Assembly: GCA_003194525.1 (NCBI GenBank)
Contig: NBIV01000084.1
Span: 1 to 64,000, forward strand
DNA: 64,000 bases
Direction of reading: 5' to 3'
From: Gracilariopsis chorda
Lineage: Eukaryota > Rhodophyta > Florideophyceae > Gracilariales > Gracilariaceae
Shown here: in pieces, positions 10,679 through 21,089 of the stretch
Layout: every line of letters starts with the position of its first letter
How positions within the stretch are numbered: the stretch's first letter is position 1
Notes under the pieces: model-generated
What the model was told of the DNA's origin: nothing
The model's database searches: none
What the model saw: only the letters and a program-made list of their open reading frames with translations
Position numbers and translations under genes: made by a program

Positions 10679-11579
10679 TGAAGTGCAATCCTCAGAAGGA
10701 AGACTCAGCGATGCCCTGTGGACTTGGTGTTTTTGCCGCTTTCGCGTGTTTATGATTACTACCGCTATTAGCGGGTGTCTCAGCCCTCAGCGGATCCGCG
10801 CTGTGCGCCAGGTGCACAACTGTGCATGCGCCATGTGCCGCCCAAGGCGTGAGTGGACCACGTGTGACACGGATAGTCAAGAGGAGGTTGGCACCACGGT
10901 GTGGACATTTACTTAACTTATACTTATTATTTATTATTTATCTACGCTACAGTAGGGAGATTACTACACTACATAGTGGCTCGGCGACCTCGCCCTGACA
11001 CTGAGTAAACTTCCCCAACCAGGGTTCTTGGCTCTAAGTCTTTTCCGCTTTCGCAAGTCTTCTACACTCCTCGGAGGTAAAGCCGCGTTACTAACGGTAG
11101 ACCTATCCACCCTGCGTCACTAGGAGTATCACCGCCTTGGGCACTTGTCACTTAATTCACCACCGACGTGTTCTCGCCCCTGTATAGGGTTCCTTTGTAC
11201 CTTTTTCCGTGGTCCCGTTGGCCCACACCCCCGTCGCCCCCAATCGGGCATCCCCCGTATTTCCCTTACCCCACTCTCGTGGTTCCTACCCCTTTGTGTG
11301 GTTGCTCGTCACCGCTGACGCGTGTCTCTCGTGCCGGTATCCCGTGACGTCTTCCCCCACTTACGTGGAATCGTACTCCTTGGAAGGGCTGTTTTCCCAT
11401 TCGTGGTGATCCTAATCCTACCGTTTCAACTCTCCCCGCTTGGCGTGAGGGTGAGCCTCGGCTTTACAACCCGACTTCGTCGTGCTCATCCGGAGAGGCT
11501 CCGTTCGCTGTATTACCCTCCAGAGGGGAAGATTCCGAACGTCTTCGTGTGTTGTCCCGCTTGCGGGTATTGCACTACA
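10679..11579 (+). repeat. 3' LTR of element 1
   Basis: About 901 bp, opening TGAAGTGCAATC and closing GTATTGCACTACA. The two ends form an imperfect terminal inverted repeat (TGwAGTGCAAT), which fixes both boundaries well and also predicts that the 5' LTR began about 55 bp before the window. The body matches 1-843. Confidence 0.93.
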
Positions 11580-12289
11580 TCTACCGAAGGTGAAAGGTCG
11601 TTTAGTTTACTGTTGGCACGTTCTACTATGAAACGGAGCAAAATGGTCGAAATCGTGCGACGCCGCAATCTTCGCCCCACAGAATTGACAGAAGTACAGA
11701 TGCTCTGATGACCATTGATGAGAAAATTGCTGTCTGCGGAATTTTCAGATTCGTATCCATCACTCAACACTACTTCCGTTTTGTTATCTGACAGAAATTG
11801 ACTTCATTTGTATTTGCGCTCCCAGAAGAGTTTAACGGTCTGCCATGTATACGAGAGCACCTCAGCGAGTCTCTTTGAATCGCTTTGTTCCCAGATTACT
11901 TGGATCCTCAAAAGCAAGAACCAAAGCGCCATCGAATTCTTCGGTTTCAGGGAGAAGGGTACCTGCAAAGACTTCAGCTGTGAAGCACCCCGCAAAGCCA
12001 CTAATGTTGATTGCTACGCCACGTGCGCGCATGGCTTCCCCGGCTGGACTTTTGGCTCTCCTCTTTCCGCCATGAAGTCCAGCCAGCTTCAATGGGTACG
12101 GTTCCGGACACGATCCCAATCAGCAAAATAACAAGTCCTCTGTTTCAGAAGAAGTTGACCTTTCATCCGAAGCAATAGATACTGGAGTGATTTAACTCTA
12201 TTCATTCTCAACTGGTTACGGAAATTGGAGCACTAATATTTTCTTCTAGTAACAGCGACATAAAACTAGCCAATCTGGCTCCAGATCTT
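11580..12289. other. No recognised gene
   Basis: The spacer between element 1 and the CNOT1 remnant. Only short overlapping ORFs are present, none resembling a known protein. Upstream parts of the CNOT1 copy may be hidden here, too decayed to read. Confidence 0.4.
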
Positions 12290-14960
12290 GATATTCATAT
12301 GCTATGGATTGAGATCCCAGCTGCTGTGAAGTTTTGTATTATAGGCGAAGAAGCTGTTGTGGCGGGTGCCCAAGAGGTATTTAGACCTCTTGTCTGAGGG
12401 GATTCTAATATTTATCTTGAAGCTCATGTCCTCATTTTGGAATGTTTACGTGAGACTTGTCGAAGATTAGCGGAGGAGCTTGCTACCTGGGTGGGGATTC
12501 CTGAAGAACGCAGGAAGCTCAACCTAGATTGTATTTTGGCACTACTCATACCTGACTCTCTACTCAGCAAGACCATTTGTGATAAGATTCTTGCAAAAGC
12601 TGTATACAATGGTAAAAATGAGACGGCGCTGGATTTCGTTTGTTTTCTTGTACGGAAAGCAGTTATTGAGGAGCCAGTGCCTACTTCAAGTGACTTTTTT
12701 CTAACAGTTGTAGGTATTCTGAAAGTCGCACAAAAGCAGAGCACTGCGAATACGTCTATGACCGCAGATGAACTACTCGCACTGGTAGACGCTGCACGAA
12801 CTGTCGTTCACAAAGCAGAGGCAACAAATGAATCCTGTAGTACGAACAATGAGCCCAGCACGACTTCAACAAGACATGTAATAGAGCCAGAAAAACTGAT
12901 CTCATGGGGTCCAAGGAGGTAGTCGCGCAGGTTCTTCTTGAGTTGCACTGAATCTTGACTGTTGCTATTAAGCGATCAATTCTGTACCAAGCGGTCATGA
13001 ACATAATAGAACAGGCACTTGCAAGTTTCTTGAAAACAACTAAAGCCGTAGATAAATTCTTCCTAGCAGCTGTGGAGCTCTTGTTTTCGGCTACTTCTCT
13101 GGTTCCGGAGTCTGAGGAGAGCGAATCACGAATATCACCTAATATTATTGAGACGCCCTGCACGGCAGTTGAGAGTGTGATATGTACGCTACGCACACTT
13201 TGTCCTACAGACAAAGTTGGATCCGCTTCTAAGAAAATCAAGTATGTGCATTTACACTGCCATTTCTACATCGCTGTTGCGAAAAATATGCTAAAGCGAT
13301 GCGGCAGAGGGGACCTGAGGACACATTTTCGTATGATAACTGGTATAATTGCTCAGTTGTCAGTTGGATCGAATATGGAGGAACGGAGTGGCACAGATGA
13401 CTTTGAACTGACTGCTGATCAGTTGTCTATAGCGTTCTGTCATAAACGTCAGGGCATTTTTTTAAAGGCAGAAGCTATAAAGTTCTTAGATTACGAAGAA
13501 GATGGACTGTTCCGATGGGTACCGCATCTTGGAAGCATAACACATGAGTATGTGGAAGTCAATCTTGACATTCTTTCCATTCAAGGAGGACTAGTAGGCG
13601 TCCTAAGCTTATTTTCACCGTCAAGGATACCCCGGTTTGATTTCTACTGGCTAGAACTCCTAGCAAACAAAGAATTCTTCCCGAGGCACAGTTTAGGCAA
13701 TTCCGCCTAACTTCGGTGAATCTGACCAAAAACCGTGTTCTTTTTGTCAACTTACTCAAAGTCCGTTTTAACACAGAGAACTGCCAAGCAGAATTAGGAG
13801 CACACACACCAGGTGTTTTACGTTTGAATCTCGTACTTGTAAGACATGACACCATTCTGGCTTGGATAGAACCATCAGAAGCGCTACGGTATTGAAGAAG
13901 TGTTGCAAAGATCCTCTTAGTCCGCTCATATTGCACTCGTCTTGCTCAACTCGAGAGAGAACTCCATAGGAATTCCGTCCTTGCTCTTTTGGCTTGGGAT
14001 TGCTTCTATGCTCGGATCACACAGCTCATAGCACGAGCACTTCTTCACATGGCACTGAAGATTTTCTCTGTACGAAGGATAAGAACATGCCAGTTCTATA
14101 ATTAAAGTAAAGCATAATGCTGACGCCTCATGTTTCTCTGCAATATGCTGTCGCCAACGTGTAGCATCCCCCACCTTTGGTGCATGAGGAATGATTTCTG
14201 TTTCCAGAAGCTCCATATTAATACGCCTGATCGTCTTGGACGCACTAATCTTTCAAGCTTACGTAATGGTAATCACATAGTCTTGCTGAACCAGGTTTGG
14301 CAGCTTCATCCACAGAGAAGACGTATCATTGGCACCCCAGTATTCTCCAACATCTCCATCACTGAACAACGCTGCCCTCGAGTTTGCAGAGGTCGGTTTC
14401 ATGTCCTCTTCACCCACTCCAAAAGACACGTTAATTTTTGATGCAGTCGTAAGATTACGGATTCGAACGTAGAATAGACCAGCAAATACGTATTGATAAG
14501 TTTCATACGCAAACTTGATCGTCGTCGTAACACCTTTCCGTAAGACTTCGACATTGATAACAGAGAATTTTCCATGGTCCTCAAAATCTGTAGTAATACC
14601 GCCATCATCAAGATAACACGTAACGTCGGCACGGATGGGGCAAACACATCTCTTCAATGCACTTACTAACCAACTCTGTTTCCCCAACAGTCACACTATG
14701 TACTTCAGGAATTTGATCCTCATGTTATTCCTGGAATTTAATAGTGAGTGGGTGAAGGAAGAGATTGCGAAATTGCTGTTCGAGAGGCTAACTGCAAACA
14801 GACCGCAACCGTGGGGACTACTAACTACGTTTGTTGAGCTGCTGAAGAATCCTGATGACAACTTTTGGAACTACTCGTTCGAGATTTGTGCGCCTGAAAT
14901 TGAGGACCTGTTTTAGAATGTTTCAAAGCATTGCATGGCACCTTCGTTTCAGAATAGACG
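12290..14960 (+). pseudogene. CNOT1-like pseudogene (C-terminal part of CCR4-NOT scaffold)
   Basis: Three blocks match the C-terminal half of CNOT1/Not1, scaffold of the CCR4-NOT deadenylase. Block 1 (about 12290-12922) has EAHVLILECLRETC and ELATWVGIPEERRKLNLD, as in the family's HEAT-like region. Block 2 (12920-13710) ends in FDFYWLELLANKEFFPR, like the family's FAYAWLELISHR. Block 3 (about 14610-14916) has LFNALTNQLCFPNSHT, NRPQPWGLLTTFVELLKNP and CAPEIEDLF, the very conserved Not1 C-terminus. It looks dead: an in-frame TGA at 12395-12397 lies just before EAHVLILECL, the frame changes between blocks, a TAG at 14914-14916 replaces the Gln that normally follows ..IExLF, and about 250 family residues between blocks 2 and 3 are missing and replaced by reverse-strand DNA. 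An intact gene presumably exists elsewhere. Confidence 0.85.
13926..14687 (-). pseudogene. Unrecognised reverse-strand coding-like segment inside the CNOT1 remnant
   Basis: Two reverse-strand open stretches (14259-14687 and 13926-14216) fill the gap between CNOT1 blocks 2 and 3. The first reads like a beta-rich domain (KFSVINVEVLRKGVTTTIKF; YVFAGLFYVRIRNLTTASKI). The second has a Cys-rich patch (CHVKKCSCYELC). Only a short stop-containing spacer parts them, so they could be pieces of one former gene or two exons. I do not recognise the family. The upstream 50 bases of the first stretch overlap CNOT1 sequence on the other strand and are not its own coding sequence. Confidence 0.35.
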
Positions 14961-16155
14961 CCAATCGCTGGTGTCTGTGAAGTAGGGCTGAGGACCATGG
15001 CTAGGCAGAACTAGTATTATTATAAAGCATTTTTCATTGTATACATTGTAGAAGGCCCACCCTTTAGCGCTTACAATCAACAACATGGGACGTAATTACC
15101 AAGCATTAGAATAGGCAAGATATTCCGCATGGAATCGCAATTGCAAGTTATCATTTTCGTACGTAGTGAATGTTCTTTACCACGATACGGACACCTTCGG
15201 TACAGGAAGCATTGATATCTGTAGTTCCCGGTCGCACATTGGGCCTCGTTACGGATTTGATCCACATCATCCTTCAAGGATCAGTAAAGCAATATTACTC
15301 GCCGATCTTGTTAGGCTATACTCCCATTTCGCTCCGAGATTCACTCGTCGAGTGTACCGCTATTTTTCATGCTGAGCATTCAAAGGAACATCAGAATCTC
15401 TGCAGCGATTCTGAGCTCTCTCCATAAAGGAGGTATGATCCCCTTGTTCACGGATCGACTTCTGCAAATCATCTGGGAGGCTAGTTATGGCTTTTTCAGG
15501 AGTTCAAGAGGTAACGTTCTGTCCTTGTTCAATGAAGGTAGCCAATTTGTTTAAAAAAGCCGCCTCAAAAGAAATCAATACACCAAAAGCGTAGTTAGTC
15601 TGTCTCTATCTCACAGGCCCCCATGTACCTTCAACTTCTTTTTCCCATGTCTCTAAGCGACTTGAACTCTTCGAGAAGACACAGAGACTAACTCAAACCG
15701 TGTAGGTAGATGATCGATCACCATCAGATTCATCGATTCCCAACTTGGCTTCTGCGGGATAAAGAGTGGCTGAATAACGCATGGCGACAGCTCCAGTGAA
15801 GCCTTCAAACAAACTTCAAGAAGCCGAGAGACGTAGCTTGGCTTCTTCTCTTGAGACACAGCAAACATAGCAAAACGAAATCAAACCCAGTATAGATAGA
15901 ATGGAAGCAGTTGCAGAAGCGAAATATGCGTGGCCACCACAATCACCTCCACAAACACCACCCAACCCACCATTAACATCAATAACAACAATAACTCCAA
16001 CAACACCACATGAAATAGCACGAAACGATAACAAAATTAAACCACAAGGCAGTAGAGAAATTAGATAGCATTGTTCTCTACATCAGGTCTGGACTTTTGA
16101 ACCATCTTCTTTAGCCTCTTCAGCAGATGGCTATGGTTTTAATGTAGTAAATCCA
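14961..16155. other. No recognised gene; low-complexity block
   Basis: Only short ORFs are present. At about 15940-16010 there is a CCA/ACA-rich low-complexity run. On the reverse strand, 15816-16034 reads as a Gly/Cys-rich segment followed by a possible membrane span (ILSILGLISFCYVCC). It could be a decayed tail of the ORF at 16156-16809, but nothing proves this. Confidence 0.3.
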
Positions 16156-16809
16156 TCAAATGCTCATCATGCAGATCTCGAGCTCTTTTGATCTGTATTG
16201 AGCTCTCTGCAAGATACGTTGCTTAATTGACATGATGATCAAATTCGTCTCTCTGCTTTTTTCTTCATCTGACTTCTGTGGCCTTCCATTCCTGTCACGC
16301 TCTATGGCAAGATGCTCACGCAAAATTGCCATCTGTTTCTCTGGATTATTATTCGAATGAACCACTCCTTTCAATATTTCGCTAAGATCCTTATATCTTC
16401 CACTGTTTCGTGTCCCATACTCACTCCTTCGCTCCACCGCAGGCTGATTCTGTTGTTCAATCTCTAAGCAAACCTCTTCAATACCCCCTTCATGTTCCTC
16501 GATGAGCTTCAAAGTTGTTGAGAGCAGATCCTCCGCCTCATTTGCGGTACCAATGCGTGACACGCGAAAAAAGACATATGCCCGTTTTGAATCAGCATTC
16601 AGTTCATCTTTCGGGGTCATCCGTAGAAAGCTGCAAATTTTACTTGGATCGTTCTGCGCTGACGTAGACCAGTTTGCCCTTGCTATAGTAACCATCTTCT
16701 TCACACTGTTGTACGTTTTCTTCAACACGGAAGCACTACGGTCACATAGAGCTCTCAAATTAAAGTCTACCTCATCCAATCTCCCAGCAAAACTGTGCTT
16801 CGATTCCAT
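16156..16809 (-). CDS. Hypothetical protein, 217 aa, mostly helical
   Basis: An ATG-started ORF of 217 codons that I do not recognise. It is rich in charged residues and predicted helical, with coiled-coil-like stretches at about 105-130 (AEDLLSTTLKLIEEHEGGIE) and 155-215. It has no signal peptide or membrane span. Upstream (17.2-17.6 kb) and downstream (13.9-16.0 kb) other reverse-strand open stretches occur, so it may belong to a larger decayed unit, possibly a mobile element. Its length without stops suggests coding in the recent past. Nothing indicates a function. Confidence 0.4.
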   Translation of the reverse strand: MESKHSFAGRLDEVDFNLRALCDRSASVLKKTYNSVKKMVTIARANWSTSAQNDPSKICSFLRMTPKDELNADSKRAYVFFRVSRIGTANEAEDLLSTTLKLIEEHEGGIEEVCLEIEQQNQPAVERRSEYGTRNSGRYKDLSEILKGVVHSNNNPEKQMAILREHLAIERDRNGRPQKSDEEKSRETNLIIMSIKQRILQRAQYRSKELEICMMSI

Positions 16810-17246
16810 GTTCTTACATTAAATCGATTTGCAATAACCAACCAGTGCGAATCCCGCGTCACGTTAGCGTCCAACTCTCTTCAATTCAATGTCTTACTGA
16901 TAGCCTTATCGAGGGCATTCTTTCCAAGTTCTTCGTACCGTAAAATTACTATAAGCTTCGCAGATTAATTGAGACTGAAGCTTGGATCACTGTGCACGAC
17001 TTCCCCATCAAACGTGAGCGGAAATCCAAAGCCTGGTTCTGCCGCTTTGTAATCAACAATAAGTTTAATAGCCACTTCTTAGTCAGTCAAGTGAACCATA
17101 TTAACAAACTCACCTACTTCAGGCGAATTAGAAATTGTAGCACGACGACTGACCGCGTCGTTTTCCCATTGAAAAAAAGCTTTGATTTCATCGTTTGTTG
17201 AAAGACAATCCCCGATACTGTTATCGTCGAAACTTTTAGTGTGAAA

Positions 17247-17606
17247 TTACAACACTACTCGTGAAAGAAGTTCAGCGCGAGTCCGATTACGAATACGAAG
17301 CTTAAACGGCTTTGAAATCGCTCGCAAGTCTTTGACGGTCTTTTCCCAGAGAAATGAGTATAAAAAGGCCATTCTAGTAGCTTCTCGAAAAGTTATTTCA
17401 TTGTATGGAGAGACTGTAATCTCGGAGGAAGTAGCCAAAGCGGTTAGAACATTACAAACCCTTGCGGTACTGGTGGCTGCATTTTGGTTTGGTGGCATCT
17501 CTTGCCGTGTTGTACATTCTGAGTTTCCCGGACATGATGATGGGTGCTTGCGTGGACTCCTGCGAATGGAAGGGGTGGGAGCGGGATTAGGACATCTGTC
17601 TGACAT
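17247..17606 (-). CDS. Hypothetical protein, 119 aa
   Basis: An ATG-started ORF with a Pro/Ser-rich basic N-terminus (SIRRSPRKHPSSCPG) followed by a probable helical part (EITFREATRMAFLYSFLWEK). An overlapping forward ORF (17332-17640) occupies the same DNA; I prefer the reverse strand because it has a natural ATG and fits the strand of the neighbouring ORF. No family is recognised and it may be a remnant. Confidence 0.25.
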   Translation of the reverse strand: MSDRCPNPAPTPSIRRSPRKHPSSCPGNSECTTRQEMPPNQNAATSTARVCNVLTALATSSEITVSPYNEITFREATRMAFLYSFLWEKTVKDLRAISKPFKLRIRNRTRAELLSRVVL

Positions 17607-18301
17607 GATTATGATTGTACAAGAGGCAAAGATAAGGTAGGGGTGCGCAAAGAAACACACAGCGCTTGCCGGGGGAGATTATAGATTGTTTATTGTACAA
17701 CCATATGGCTGACTGAACAGGTCCATGGGGCAGACGGAGGGTTCTCAAATTTGAATGATTGGTTTACGATCGACCAAGTGGCGTGCCTCCGTTTGGGAAG
17801 CTTTTCTGCTTACAGAGAAGAGGACTTTAAGAAATTCACATGGCTTTCAAAGTCAGTACGGTTCGAGGTTGATCCCGCCAATCAGAAAGCATGTATGGGC
17901 GTTCACGGGCTTCGTTCACGCTTGTTTAGACACCGCCTGATGGGCGCATGTGAATTAGTGTGGGCCACAAAATTTCCTGTGTCTACACCATTTGGACATC
18001 CACACTATTAACATTACTGACCTTTACAGTTGGTACCGCTTAGGCCGTGTCTACATATGGACATGGACATGGGTTTTTGGCATTGAACCGGGAGAGGAGT
18101 TACACAAATTCATATTTACATGGCGACACTTTGAAAACTAATCTGATAGAGAGATTCTGAAAGTTCCGTCACATGGGATTCCTCAAAGAGCGACCACAAA
18201 ACTTGTGGACAATGGACAAGGGAGATTTTTTTCCATGTTCATATGCAGACAGGGCCTTAGAGAGAGGGAACGTTGGCTATGGCCTCACCCCCCTAGCCGA
18301 T
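17607..18301. other. No recognised gene
   Basis: Spacer before the left LTR of element 2. It contains a short imperfect GGACAT repeat near 18059-18072 and short ORFs without recognisable content. Confidence 0.4.
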
Positions 18302-18851
18302 TGTGGTACACCCAATTGGGTGTAGAGTACTAGCTTGGTAGTCCTTCTTCACAAACTTTATTGCGAGTGTGCCAATGGCTCAGAAGTGCGAAAGTTGGGT
18401 AGTCGAATTGTGGTGGCAGCACCAGACCACTAGGGGCGTGAGATAGCCAGGTGGGCTAACCGTAACCGATTGGTAGTGTTGGACGTATGGCGCACATGGG
18501 CTAGTACAGCCTGAATAGTCTTAGCCAAACAAGAAAGGTGACTGTAAAAACTAAATGGTACCACACTTTCTCAAGAGGTGCTTACCCTTTTCATTCTTGC
18601 AAAGAGAACGCTGCATCTACTGTAAGGGTGATTCAGGCTCAACCAGAGAGGCATTCTGCTACGTGGCATCCGTTGGAGCCAGCTATAATGGCATGGCCCC
18701 TCGCCACAGTAGCGAAGTGTCACTACATATCTAGAATAACTAAATTGAATTATGATCATAATTAGTTAGCCATTCGAACCCACGTGGCATGCCAAACAAT
18801 TGGTACAGCGCGCGTTGCACTGCCCACGTGGTCTGATCTCACTTTATTACA
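18302..18851 (-). repeat. 3' LTR of element 2
   Basis: A direct repeat of 27881-28435, opening TGTGGTACACCC and closing near TTATTACA on the plus strand. Shared landmarks include GGGTGTAGAGTAC, GCACCAGACCACTAGGGG, CAATTGGTACAGCGCGCGTT and the final GATCTCACT. No matching target-site duplication is visible, as expected for an old copy. Confidence 0.8.
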
Positions 18852-21089
18852 GCCCTTCTGCTACAGACAGGCACACCTTTGTGGCCGCACGTTGGGGCCC
18901 CGTAGCGAGTGTCGTGAAACCGTCTCGATGATGGTTCGACCGTGCGCTGCCATTTAGAGAGCATAAATATCCATTCGGTAATGCACACGCCGATCAGTGC
19001 ACCCTACGTACGTTTAACGCAAACTCACGGGTTGGCTTCTCATTTCTCTTCATACTGATTGGTTCTTTCTTTCTCTCATCCCTTCGGTTACAACGCCATT
19101 TTAGTAGCATTTTCTTTTCGAAGAACCACCTCCTGGCCTTCACCACTCATACGCCTGGTTACGTGCCTCATCTTGCAGAGAGCGTCCAATTCACTGTTTT
19201 GGGCCTACTGTCTCTTGCCTTCTGGTTCTTCCCTTCGATCTCCGTCTTCAGTAACAATAGTTGCACTGCTAAAACAGGGCTATTCGTACGTCCTCTTGGT
19301 TCTCCACCAAACAATCGGTAGTTTCCGAAAACATATGGCTACCATTCCAGCTGGTTCCATCACGCCCAAATTTTGTGCATTATATTGTTAAGAACAGAGG
19401 TGCAGTGGTTTAATTGGTTGGAAGTCGATGGTGATGATCCGAGTTAGAAGTTCGGAAAATCCATCGGGTTTTATATAGAGTTTCTAGTCTAGTTTTATCA
19501 GTGCCACTAGTCGTTGAGATTTCCTCCAAGTTAAAAGGTATGATGCTTGGTGTTCGTGCTGGCCTCCGTACGCGAGTGGTCTACCGGTTTCAGTGCCAGA
19601 TCTATTCGTTCGATGACTTGGCATATTCCATCAATGCTGATGACTTGTCATCAGACAAGGTCTTGATGATTTGGCATGGACCCAGGGTGCCAGTGATGAC
19701 CTGGCACGACTCCCTCGGGCATCTTCCGTAACCGTTCGATCCCTGCTGTACCGTGCAAAATGTCTGGCAACGTTGTGAGTAGTAGGCAACGTGTACTTTA
19801 GAGCCAATATGTCCATGTGGTCAACCCAGACTTCTTTGACATGAACATGTTGTCATGTCATATGGATAGGGTGTCACGAAGATGCCCAATTCGGCTTTGA
19901 GGCCAGTTGGGCATGGTAAATGGGAAACTGATTTCGTCAGCAGATCGAGTAGAGTAAAAGTAGCTGGTTTTCGCTCGTTACAACTGTTGCTAGAGCCAAT
20001 TATACTCAAAGAGAGGTAAGTAATAACTAATTCTAACATATATCATTGTCCCAAAAGGTTTCTGGCCACGTTTCGTCAACCTTTCATGGCCTACAGCCCA
20101 TTTACGACTTGGTACATTGCTATTTGATGTCTTCTGACGTCTCTCGCCAAAATTTGAAACGCATCGGGTTCGAACACCTCGAGGCACAAAGGCCCACGAT
20201 TTCCGCTAGAGCCAGCACCGTCTGCTGAGGCGCTTTTGTAGGAGCGCCCCCTCCATACCGATTTGGTTCGGGTCCACTAGTAGGGAGGGGCAAATTATTC
20301 CCTCGGATTCTTCATCTTGGTATCCCCAGCAAAGAACTTTCGGTGCCATCTTCATCTTCTAGTCATATGGTCACTTCGCTCGAAATTTGAGAGAACCACT
20401 AGGGTTTGCTTTAGCCTGCCACGTGTTTTCCGTCCTTTTCCTGGGGGCCTTCTGCCTAACCTACCCGCCTAAAAAGCTGGCAATGTACCGGTTATTGTCC
20501 CTGCAATGCCAGGTATCCAACACAAATAAAGTTCCTTTTGGTTCCATGAACAAACGTATCGGCATCGGCCCTCATCTCTGTTGAGAAACACGACTGATTC
20601 GTACCCACAGAATATTTATTTCACATCAACCAGTAGGCTCGGTGCTATTCAACTGGTTACGATCGCTTCCTACCTATATCCAGTTGGTCACATCATCCGT
20701 AGGTCCAAATGGTTTTACGTCTGACGGGTGCTCACTCCCAAACGGGTCATCGGCTGAATTCATCTGCCAGAGTGTGCATAATCCAAACCGATCAAATTCC
20801 GTTCATATTCTTGGTCAAAAGCATTCAGCTGCATACTATCCCTGTAGACTGCAACATCTTGCGACTGGGTCAGCTACCACTTAGAATGGGTCCCGTCCCT
20901 TACCAATTGGTTCGGCGAGGATGTCTTCAATCCAAAACCAACAGAGCCGTCTTTCTCAATGGTCTTCATGACCACACTTTGACCATCTGAGAAGCTTCCA
21001 GCATAGCACAGTTATCCGTAGTGGCCTATTCACGGCGTGATGGTGACACTGAGCATCAATGAACATCCGGGCATGCTTCCCTCTGTTTG
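18852..21089. other. 3' region of element 2, no recognised gene apart from a nested LTR
   Basis: This is the stretch between the pol remains and the 3' LTR of element 2. In element 1 the same place carries the antisense ORF. Several forward ORFs of 60-110 codons occur here (for example 19059-19391 and 20709-20990), but none resembles that protein by eye. Confidence 0.4.
19419..20012 (-). repeat. Nested solo LTR (element 3 family)
   Basis: This is a copy of the repeat at 36009-36629. Shared landmarks are the opening TGG(A/T)AGTCGATGGTGATGATCC, TTTTATATA, repeated GATGAYYTGGCA units, CAACTCGGCTTTGAGGCCAG-like text and the closing GAGCCAAyTATACTCAAA. It lies alone within the 3' region of element 2, so it looks like a solo LTR inserted after element 2 arrived. 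Its strand is set by the integrase next to the other copy. Confidence 0.6.

Larger units (their letters stand above)
1..11579 (+). mobile_element. Ty3/gypsy chromovirus LTR retrotransposon (element 1)
   Basis: A near full-length LTR retrotransposon, with the first few dozen bases of the 5' LTR lying outside the window. Parts in order: 5' LTR to 843, primer-binding site 847-866, gag about 1244-3165, pol 3259-8619 (protease, reverse transcriptase, RNase H, integrase, chromodomain), an antisense coding region 8833-10643, a polypurine tract about 10667-10678, and the 3' LTR 10679-11579. The pol order PR-RT-RH-IN with a C-terminal chromodomain places it among the chromoviruses. The LTRs differ at roughly 30 of about 840 positions by eye (about 96-97% identical), so it is fairly young. 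Pol is open over its whole length; gag and the antisense region look broken, with a few breaks in total. The left target-site flank is not visible; the bases right of the element are TCTAC. Confidence 0.95.

Noticed and set aside
17332-17640. Forward 102-codon ORF
   Set aside because: It overlaps a reverse ORF with a better start and composition. Neither is recognised; the forward one has no good ATG at its start.
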